Positions 55,801 to 64,000 of a stretch of 64,000 bases of DNA are shown here, in pieces. The stretch covers positions 80,267,980 to 80,331,979 of the forward strand of contig CP136063.1 of the NCBI GenBank assembly GCA_032622095.1. Reading direction: 5' to 3'. Numbering within the stretch: the first letter of the stretch is position 1; each line of letters opens with the position of its first letter. The translations under genes were made by a program, and so were the position numbers. Under the pieces are notes generated by a model, which was not told where the DNA came from, made no database searches, and saw only the letters and a program-made list of their open reading frames with translations. The stretch comes from Siphonodentalium dalli (Eukaryota; Mollusca; Scaphopoda; Gadilida; Siphonodentaliidae).

Positions 55801-58800
55801 ACTTAATCATATTTGGCGAACCAAATTGATGCAGGAGTGTAATAAATAGAGTAATCAATTAGATCCGAGAATTACGTTAAATAATTCACTCGAGGTGAGA
55901 GACGTTTAGGTAAGAAACTCGTGCGCTAACGCGCACTCGTTTCTTACCGAAGTCTCTCCTCTCGTGAATTATTTAACGTAATTCTCGGAACCAATTGATT
56001 ACTCTCTATATAACCCTCTCAAAGTTTAAAACAGTGTAAACACAACGAGCATTAGAATAAATAATATGCCTTATATGGCGATACATTTCACCCACATTTG
56101 GTGGACTTCCGCGAATTTAAGATATATACTAAGCGAACAGGGCAATATATTGCTCTTGGTATGCACACAAAAAATCAAACAAAATTTGTATACATTTTGA
56201 ACCTTAAGTTTGAAAAGTCCCACTGAAACGGAACAACTATATTTCGAAACTGTGTGATTCGGTTCTCCGATTATTTTATCAACACACAAATCAAAATGCA
56301 CATCACACGCATGGCAAGTCAGACATAAGAGTTCTAATTTGCTCCAATTTTGACAAGTTGCTTGCGAAAATTGTCAACAAAACTACCGTTCTGATCCTCC
56401 ATTATGTCATTAAGTTTTTAGTGCGGGAATTGTTCTCAAAGCACATAGGAAACTGGACTTTGGGGCGATCGGTTTTCGCCATTTTGTTCGGAAAACCCCG
56501 CGCTATATATAGAAACGGAAACTAGAATACCCAGCGGACAATGCCGGAATTCTTCGGAACCTGACTTTGGCTTTCAGTTAAGTAAACAAAATATAAAAAC
56601 AGCGATGTTGGTGACAATCAACCGGAATATTCTATGCGTAATGTAACATGAAAGTCAGATTATTATACACCATTATGACCATAAGATGTCTCTCTTTCCA
56701 ATGTATATAGCATCATGTATTGATTTATTAGGTAAATCGAGTAAAATACAACACAGATTCCCGCCACAGATCGTGGGCGTAAGTCGTGTCATAAGAGACT
56801 ATACGGGACGAACTCGGACTAAAGACCGGCACCTCCATCCCAATATCTTAGCCGGCTTTAGTACGAGAAGACTTGGACTAGTGAATTACAATTACGTCGT
56901 CAGCATTATTCAGAAATTGGGTGCGAGGACTTGAGCAATCGACATTGTTTGCTACATCGTAACTGTTTTGAGTTAACATGATTGTGACATGTCACTTTCT
57001 CCTCGATATTCCCTTTCAAGTTTTATCAAAGGTCAACTGGCATGCTGCCGTGGTTTTATCTTTAAAGTGACTACGGTATTGAAAGGATTTGAATATTTAG
57101 GTTCATAAAATCTTCACGCACAAACGCTCTTTATTGTTCATTCTGTAGACAATTCTGGCACATTTTTATACATTCAATGGACGGCAGTGAATTCCAAAGG
57201 GAGGTCCACATGGGTGGATGTAGTCAGTATATAATTCAAACCAAATAATAGTTTAAATTAATGTAAAAAAATATATTTGAACAAGAGAAAACAACAAACA
57301 GTTCAATGTAGGATGCGACAACAAACCATAATCCTTATTTTATAATCAGTCTTTAATGACAGGATGGTGATTCAATTATCTAATGATGAGGCTGCCACGT
57401 GTGTACGGCATTCTAATGCTTATTTCTCAAAAATACACGTGCTGCCAAATCTACGGTAGATGGAGTCTGTTGTCGGCAACATCACACTTCCGTGTGGCCT
57501 AAAAATTAACAGCGGGAGACTTTTCTAATCAGGATGGATTATGACACCTTGATTTTATGACAGTTTACTGGTGGGACGTTGACTACTTAAAAGATTATCA
57601 CACCTTGTCACCAGACAGATTAGACCTCAAACATATAATAGATCGTCTGGCGGACGGTATTTAGACAATGGCCTCAATCAAGCCTCATTTATGGTTCCCT
57701 CTTTGTGTTTTTCAACATCATTCCAAGAGCGGCAAGTACACCGCGGCCGAACGGCAAGTACACCGCGGCCGAACGGCAATTGCACCGCAGCCGAACGGCA
57801 ACTACACTGCGGCCGAACAGCAACTACACCGCGGCCGAACGGCAAGTACACCGCGGCCGAACAGCAGTCAGCCGGTGGAGCCGTGGTGTAGTTGCATTCG
57901 GCCGCGGTGGCAACGCAAACCGCGGTAAGTGGACACTTGTATTGCTCACTCCAATACCAATTGCTCAAAACTTATTGTTAGGATTTTAATAAGTGACCAT
58001 TCGATTCGAGATTCAGTTCGATGTGAAATCATTGACCTGATTCGATTTGAGTCGCAAATGCCCTATTCACCTGAGTATATCAAGGATAATTAATAATGAA
58101 TAATCACCGCTTTTAATTCTCAGAATCATGGATTATGTTAAACATAAACTTAATTAACCATGGCCAAATGGTGATCTACCGTTGCGAACACACAATAATG
58201 CAAATTTTAAACAGGCCTTGATATTAGAAGGGATTTTTCACACAATCCTGTTATTATCGGCTGATATTGGGCCATCAGTGACATTTTTAGACTTCAGGCG
58301 TTCGATCTCAGCCACTTGCAGTTGCTCACAATACCTCCCATGAGAAAAATTTGGCGAGTGCAATTTAATATTTGCTCATTTCACACAATATGGTATTTTC
58401 TCTATCTCCTGACTGATGAATTAATTTCTTTAACTTGATATCAGAATTTAGAAGAGCTAAACAAATATCCAGATTTCAACAATTATCTTATTTTTGTTTT
58501 GACAAAATTCACATCAGAAGGTTAGTATGATACTTATTCATTGAAAATATTAATAACATATTAAACTACTACTTATATATATATACTGTCTTGAGTGTCT
58601 TTTGAGTGTTCAATCGTTTTATTGAGTGTTCAATAAAAAAAATTTGGTTTTCCGTTCTAGAGTTCATTTTGTAGGTTTGGAAGTGTTAGTTTTTTGTCTG
58701 TATCTCCACCACCAGTTGAAGGATGTCAATGAAATTTGGTATGGATGTTCACTATTGTGATGGCTATTGAGTACAATCGTTTTGTTCATATTTTCCATTC

Positions 58801-60399
58801 TTCAGTTATTTATCTTTTTTATATGATAATGTTGGGGTTTTTTTTCTCATCCAAGCAGATATCTCACGCATATTTTGTCCGTTCGAATTTGCCACTGTGG
58901 GGATATGCCAGCACCGCAGGTGCAATCTCTTGTTTATATCTATACATGTAGGTGATGAATATGAATACTCGTTTTGTTATGAGACATCTTGCCGCCAAGT
59001 TCCTGGCCCCCAGTAACAATCTGAGTAGTTAACACTTCCATGACTGGAGCTTCCTGAAATGAGTAGTAACACATCCATCACTGGAGCTTCCTGAAATTTT
59101 GCGAAAACCTTAATGCTTTCTCTTATATATGCTGGTTAGTGATGGGCGGTTTTAACCAAGAAAACAACTCTGTTTCGGTTTAAAACAATACCGACCGAAA
59201 CCGATCGACGTGATTCTGCCCCAACCGACGTTACGTTTTTGTTTTTGTATGTTCATTTTTTCACTTGAATCGAATTGATAGTTGATACTTTTGTCCAAAT
59301 TATCGGCCTCCATGTTCAATAATGTGTCAGAATGTGCCAATTTTGACTCGGCCACCGTGATGTTATCATTATCATAAGTGACCGTTTTTGTTCTTTTTCA
59401 ACAGTCGAGCGAACACTCCCACAAAAAAGGCCCTGTTTGGTGCTATTTTAGGCACTTCGACTGTGCCGAGCGATGGCCGATTAACAGTTTAAGACACCCA
59501 GCAAACATGAACCCATCGATGCATGACTGTTTAATTTGAACTTATGTTTAAATTTTATTCCATTCAGGGGACAAATATTTATTAGCCAACATCAAGGCCA
59601 GTCTTGTGGCGTAATTCAAATGCTTTCGATCAAACAATCTTCTCTGTCGCACGCATATTTCATCATCTCTACGAATCCACTGTAAGCGACCTATTTTTAG
59701 AATGCAACACATGGTACAAAAATTACGTCGCGTTGGTGATGGGGGTGCACTGTGGGATTAATTGAAATATAAGTCATGTTGGTAACAGTAATTACTCTGT
59801 GTTTTCAGTGTTTTAATTTACTTAATTCCCATCGAACTCGAGGTGAAGGTGCCTTGCTGACCTAATTATGACAGTCATATTAATAATGCAGTGTGTTTTA
59901 TGCTTCCCAAATCCCTGACATATTCCTGTTTAATATGAAATTACTGCACTCGGCATCTTTTTGTACAAATGCACAGCTGTCCACTGAGTAGTTCAAAATG
60001 CACAGTTCACAGCTCCAGTCATGAATGCGTCAACCTATTCCATCATTTCTTATCCTGTTAAAAATATAGACTTTTCTCTTATACGTTTTCAATAGCTGCC
60101 TGTTGTTCAGTATGTCTGCTAAGTTTTGTCTCTTATTTACAGATGATCCAACAAGATCTTTGAGTGGTCTTATATTGAAGAATAACGTTCGAGCTCACTT
60201 TGACAAGTTTCCTCCTGAAGTGACAACATTCATCAAGCAGGAATGTCTCAACAGTATCGGGGATCCGTCACCGTTGATTCGGGCCACCATCGGAATTCTC
60301 ATCACGACTATGGTAGCAAAAGGAGAGCTACGCAATTGGTCGGAATTGCTGCCATCACTCTGCACGAGTCTGGAGTCTGATGACTACAACAAGTGTGAG
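52789..60399 (+). CDS. TNPO1: Transportin-1 (importin beta-2), first three coding exons; continues beyond the window
   Basis: Transportin is a HEAT-repeat karyopherin that carries PY-NLS cargo such as hnRNP A1 into the nucleus and releases it on RanGTP binding. Exons are 52789-52887, 58445-58520 and 60143-60399, with GT/AG borders and fitting phases, giving residues 1-144. Diagnostic segments: [40 protein letters not shown] and [20 protein letters not shown], then [20 protein letters not shown]. They follow vertebrate TNPO1/TNPO2 almost residue for residue. Invertebrates usually have one gene, so the symbol is by orthology to the pair. The next exon (expected to continue after ESDDYNKCE) is not within 60400-64000. 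Intron 1 is 5.6 kb and full of repeats. Confidence 0.94.
53330..53495. repeat. CCGCGG minisatellite in an inverted-repeat element
   Basis: Begins ACAAGTGTCCACTGCCACCG. Units of about 22 bp contain CACCGCGGCCGAACGGC and its inverse. The two orientations face each other, so the array folds. Reading frames across it are artefacts of the repeat. Confidence 0.8.
53560..55000. other. TNPO1 intron 1, no recognised feature
   Basis: AT-rich without supported exon or repeat. Confidence 0.4.
55005..55320. mobile_element. Element with CG-rich palindromic core, copy 1
   Basis: TGACGTTACGTCGCTTACTG starts a segment shared with 55718-56015. The second half (55150-55312) is a hairpin from AGTAATCAATTAGTTCCGAG to CTCGGAACCAATTGATTACT with centre GTGCGCTAACGCGCAC. 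Confidence 0.75.
55435..56880. mobile_element. TA-flanked element with perfect 100-bp inverted termini, no coding capacity
   Basis: The left end (GTCCAAGTCTTCTCGTACTA...) at about 55435-55534 is the exact complement of 56780-56880. TA stands outside both ends. The 1.25 kb interior has no open reading frame and contains copy 2 of the CG-rich palindrome. A non-autonomous DNA transposon, probably recent because the termini are identical. Confidence 0.8.
55718..56015. mobile_element. Element with CG-rich palindromic core, copy 2
   Basis: Second copy of 55005-55320, with the same hairpin (about 55849-56005) and the same upstream phrase ATATTTGGCGAACCAAATTG. It is nested inside the 55435-56880 element. 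Confidence 0.75.
57731..57945. repeat. CCGCGG minisatellite, second locus
   Basis: About seven units of 21-22 bp (GCAAGTACACCGCGGCCGAAC). It is followed by an inverted stretch and the end AAGTGGACACTTGT, the complement of the 53330 start. The two loci are therefore copies of one terminal-inverted-repeat family with expanded centres. Confidence 0.8.
58445..58520 (+). CDS. TNPO1: TNPO1 coding exon 2
   Basis: 25 codons plus one base ([20 protein letters not shown]). Acceptor TTGATATCAG; donor GTTAGT. Confidence 0.93.
59031..59131 (+). mobile_element. Left part of a family C2 MITE, interrupted
   Basis: TTAACACTTCCATGACTGGA is present, then a short repetition of GGAGCTTCCTGAAAT, then GCGAAAACC and TTCTCTTATATATGC. 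A possible right end (GCTCCAGTCATGAATGCGTC) appears only near 60012, as though about 880 bp had been inserted. Confidence 0.5.
59133..59232 (+). repeat. Left arm of a long inverted repeat (hAT-like end)
   Basis: TTAGTGATGGGCGGTTTTAA then ACCGACCGAAACCGATCGAC. It pairs with 61578-61677, and the two arms bracket TNPO1 exon 3. Confidence 0.7.
60143..60399 (+). CDS. TNPO1: TNPO1 coding exon 3
   Basis: Residues 59-144 (HEAT repeats near the N-terminus). Acceptor TCTTATTTACAG; donor GTATGC. Phase 1 in, 0 out. Confidence 0.95.
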
Positions 60400-60482
60400 G
60401 TATGCTATGATAATAGTACGTGTACAGTCCATCAGGAGCGATTTATTTTAGACGAGGTGCAATTATTAGGATTAGTGTTGTG

Positions 60483-60560
60483 AGGTTTTAGAATTTACAT
60501 TTCGGTTTCGTTTTTTTTTTGGTAAAAAACCTCGGTTTCGGTTTTAGTAAGCAATCACTT
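60483..60560. repeat. Fragment of the GGTTTCGG-type terminus
   Basis: CATTTCGGTTTCG and CCTCGGTTTCGGTTTTAGT resemble the arms at 59133 and 61578, so this may be the other end of one of those elements. Confidence 0.4.
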
Positions 60561-61577
60561 AACCTAATAGCAATTAGTCCAACACAACTGGACAAAACAG
60601 ACACTACCAGTTACAGAGGGTCATAATAAGTTGTGGAACAGCTTGCTCTGTTGCTAAATCATGAACTTTAATGAGAATGTGAGATAAAAGTCATATATTG
60701 AACCATAAAGTTTAAGCAAACACAAAATAGTAGTGCCCGACTCTGCCCGACTGACCATATTTCCAGACGCTGACTCAAACTTTTTTCCGACTATACACAA
60801 ATATTTCCACCATACCAAAATCAAAACATAAAAGGGAAACGCAAATACAGCGACGTTTCATGCATACAAGATGAAGTCGCGTGCGACTTATATATTGGTA
60901 CCGATATCGTTTAAGACAATTAAGGTCGTGGTAATCAATCAGTTACGGTGTAGCAAGTGCGACATGTGCCCAGTTCCTCGACAATGATGACGTAATTACG
61001 CGTTTGATGTTCCCGCTCAGTTTGTGGGTTAGAGATACCGTTACGCGCAAAAATAACTACCGCGATCAACAAGACGCTGATAAGTGCACGTACATGTATA
61101 CATGGCAATTGGCCGGCTCAAATTCGTAATTCGTAATATTTCGTTGAACGTTGTAGATAAAAGTTCAATTTTATTGACCGATTAGCCGGGAGAATGAAGT
61201 TTCAGAAATTGCAGTTCTAACTACCGACTTTATTTCCGCACGGAACGAAATGTTTCGTCAAGCACACGACATATCAATTCAAATAAAGTGCACACTTATT
61301 CTAAGACAGTTGACAATAAAGGTGACAAAAGTCAACGACCTACTGGACCATTTCCCACGTGGTATAACATTTCTTTTCGTTCGCATTCTCATTTTTACGA
61401 CGACATGCTTCCTCATTTCAGTTTCGTTTGGCAACTCAATGACGCTTACGATATTATAACACATATCTGAGACAAAATTGACACATCCCGATATATAATT
61501 GATCAGAGGGGTCATTTATTTGACAACACTATCAACTAACAAGTCGATTCAATTGAAAAATAAACATACAAAAAAAA

Positions 61578-61677
61578 ATGTAATGTCGGTTGGGGCAGAA
61601 TCACGTCGGTCGGTTTCGGTCGGTATTTTTTAAAACCGAAACCGAGTTGTTTTCTCGGTTAACCGCACAACACTAAT
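61578..61677 (-). repeat. Right arm of a long inverted repeat (hAT-like end)
   Basis: Complement of 59133-59232 with scattered differences; it ends GGTTAACCGCACAACACTAA. Confidence 0.7.
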
Positions 61678-62295
61678 TAGGATTCACAAATTCTCAAGTC
61701 TTGATTGTTACAGGAGTGTTTCAAATTGGGGCTGATAATTACTGTCAAGTTAGGCCAAAAAAAAAAACTTGTCTGTTTCTGATTTCTTGAGCAAAAAAAT
61801 CCAGGTAGGATTTTTTAAATCCATCTATAATGCACCATATTCTAAAAACAAGATGAAAGTTGGTATTCTCAAGACCTTTGTATCCAGTTGCTGAAGTTTC
61901 TGACAGAAAACTAGTTTTATATCTGACAATATACCCAGAATATACACAAGAAAGGAGTGATCTGAGTTCCAAGAAGGGACATGAAAATGCTATCTCCTGT
62001 GGCTCATGGCACCATGACACAATGTTGCTTAATACTTTACATGACAACATTGATACTATCGGCATTGCTAGCAAAAGTCTAGACAACTTCTGTGCCATTA
62101 TGTTGACATCCATTTTCACCTGGCCGTGCGACTCTCAGAACAGAACAGAATTATTCCTGAAATTGGGATTCATCTGCAACCACAAATTTATGCATGTACA
62201 CATGTATCTTAATAGAAGTAAATTGTTTTTGAAAATTCAATCTAAATTTATTGCTGCTTAATGTAAACATACTATATACTACATATATATAATAG
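61678..62295. other. TNPO1 intron 3, no recognised feature
   Basis: Open stretches exist on both strands (61745-62261) but have no recognised content or splice context. Confidence 0.35.
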
Positions 62296-62299
62296 AAAC

Positions 62300-62398
62300 A
62301 AGGTTTATTTTCGCGAGTATTGTTCAGCCAATGGGGGACCGAGCTTTAGCGAGGTTCCCCATTTGCTGAATCATACGAGCGAAATAAACCTAGTAACT
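62300..62398. repeat. Hairpin with GGTTTATTTTCGC arms
   Basis: AGGTTTATTTTCGCGAGTAT pairs with ATACGAGCGAAATAAACCT around GGGGGACCGAGCTTTAGCGAGG. Confidence 0.75.
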
Positions 62399-62699
62399 CG
62401 TCAAAATGTATGGGTATTGTTTTTATTCATCGCCAAATTTTAAAAGTCGTTAACATCTATTAAATTTGTTTTTATGGGATAAGAAATTAATGGGGAATTT
62501 CTTTAGGAAACAATTAAATTGATTGCAAGATTTTTGGTTGTAGTTCTGAGCGCGTGACTTGATTATGATAGCTGAAGTATCTGTTCTTGTTTTAGTTTAG
62601 CACGTGCTAAAATAAAGCCATGGTTTATAATACAGCCTTTATCTATATAGTAGATGACAAAGGTGATAAAAAAAAGCGATGTAGATGTGTTTTACATGT

Positions 62700-62990
62700 C
62701 GATTACATGCATAAAAAAAATAACTTCAGTTTGTGTGATCATATCTGAACCAAATTTGGTATGTGAGTTTATCAGACCTATATACAGGTCAAGTTCGAAT
62801 ATGGGTTTGCTCCACCCATTTTTGCGAGAGTTGTGGCCCTGTCAATTTCTGGTTTCCGGATGATAACTTCAGTTTGTGTGATCATATCTGAATTAAATTT
62901 GGTATATGAGTTTATCAGCTCGAAATACAGATCAAATTCGAATATGGGTACGATCCACCCATTTTTGTCTGGTTGCTCTCAAATATGGAA
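62700..62990 (+). repeat. Tandem dimer, unit about 140 bp
   Basis: ATAACTTCAGTTTGTGTGAT, AAATTTGGTATG/ATGAGTTTATCAG and AATTCGAATATGGGT occur twice. Same family as 11565-11900. Confidence 0.7.
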
Positions 62991-63260
62991 TATTGATTTC
63001 TTATATGAAAATATATTATGAACTTTTTTCCGATGATTTGTTATATAGAACAAGTTCAACTTTTTTCCGATGATTTCTTTTGACTGAAGGTAAAATTAAC
63101 AAATAAATATCTAGAGTTTGCCATGTACCATTTCAGGGGACACTGGTTGGATTGTTCTGAAATTTAGTATCGGATTTAGGGTCCTTGTTATTTTTTTCAG
63201 AAAAGCTGATGCCCCCAATGAAGCCACTTTTTCGGGGGACACTGGCCGGACGGCCTTTTT

Positions 63261-64000
63261 AGCTCACCTGAGACGAAGTCTCCGGTGGAGCTATAGTCAT
63301 CACTCCTCGTCCGTCCGTCCATCCGTCCGCCCATCCGTCCGTCAACAATTCTTTGAACATCTTCTCCTCTGAAAAACCGGAAGACCGAATTGGTTCATAT
63401 TTGGTGTGGATGTTCCCTAGGTGACTCTCATTCAGATTTGTTCAAATGAGGTCACTGGGTCAAATAGTTGCGAAACCAGGGCCATAACTCTATTCCTCCA
63501 CCGTAATTCTTACAACGACTTCTTGTCCATAACCATTGTGCCGATTTAGCTAATATTTGGTATGGAGGGTCCTTGGGTGACTGGTGTTCAGATTTGTTCA
63601 AATGAGGTCACCCGGTCAATTAGTTGAGAAACCAGTGCCATAACTCATAGTAATTCTTACAATGACTTCTTCTACAAAAATATTTGGCCGAATTAGCTTA
63701 TATTTGGTACTGAGAGACCTTGGATGACTGGGAATCAGATTTGTTCAAATTGGGTCACTGGGTCAATTAGGGGCAGAGCCAGGGACATAACTCTAAAAAC
63801 CAAAAAATTACATTTTTGCATTTTGATCATATTTGGTGTGGATGTTCCCTAGGTGACTGTCATTAAGATTTGTTCAAATGAGGTCACTGTGTCAAACAGT
63901 TGCGAAACCAGGGCCATAACTATATTCCTCCTTGGTAATTCTTATAACGACTTCTTGTCAACAAGCATTATGCCGATTTAGTTTATATTTGGTATGTGGG
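63261..64000 (+). repeat. Mollusc-type repeat starting AGCTCACCTGAGACGAAGTC, runs off the window
   Basis: It starts TTTTTAGCTCACCTGAGACG, then GTCATCACTCCTCGTCCGTC with a CCGT/CCAT microsatellite. At least four tandem units of about 155 bp follow (GTTCAGATTTGTTCAAATGA, GGTCACTGGGTCAA, GGCCATAACTC). Opposite orientation to the copy at 48790. Confidence 0.78.

Noticed and set aside
57668-57989. Several overlapping open frames on both strands rich in R, G, T and P
   Set aside because: They are produced by the CCGCGGCCGAACGG minisatellite, whose unit lacks stops in several frames.
59133-61677. A transposon that captured transportin exon 3
   Set aside because: There is no matching target duplication outside the arms, and the exon is in its expected place in the gene.
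61745-62261. Open frames of 124 and 133 codons on opposite strands in the TNPO1 intron
   Set aside because: They are mutual shadows with no domain, no splice signals and no homology I recognise.

Overview
The window is AT-rich animal nuclear DNA: genes with many introns and consensus GT/AG borders, buried in small transposable elements. Several repeats resemble ones I associate with molluscs and other lophotrochozoans (a repeat ending in CTCACCTGAGACGAAGTC followed by CCGT-type microsatellite, a tRNA-derived SINE, palindromic MITEs). A bivalve or related mollusc is the likeliest source; this is inference.

Layout. 1-2245: the poly(A) tail of one LINE followed by a broken LINE reverse-transcriptase gene. 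About 3640-8244 (+): a repeat-rich leader and then a gene for a TatD-family metal-dependent hydrolase with an N-terminal C2H2-like finger; it looks mobile or multicopy rather than like a normal host TatD gene. 11402-21348 (+): a complete fukutin gene (FKTN) in eight coding exons, 440 aa, its introns packed with MITEs. 22735-27581: a 4.85 kb element with inverted terminal repeats plus an internal segment complementary to both ends, the structural signature of a DIRS-type tyrosine-recombinase retrotransposon; no intact RT or recombinase was recognised. 27600-35000: gene-poor, repeat-rich. 35060-50003 (-): FBXW9 (F-box plus WD40), seven coding exons found, the short terminal exon not found. 52789-beyond the window (+): the first three coding exons of transportin-1 (TNPO1), divergent from FBXW9.

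The host genes are functionally unrelated: fukutin is a Golgi ribitol-phosphate transferase for alpha-dystroglycan glycosylation, FBXW9 is an SCF ubiquitin-ligase substrate receptor, and transportin is a nuclear import receptor.

The mobile-element landscape is the most informative part. At least five sequence families begin and end with TTAA plus CCCTTT (piggyBac-type ends). Three of them, and one copy of a fourth, share one hairpin module. Four MITEs sit within 15 bp downstream of 5' splice sites. One has an 8-bp target duplication that copies the splice donor itself. Coordinates of repeats are read by eye and may be off by several bases.
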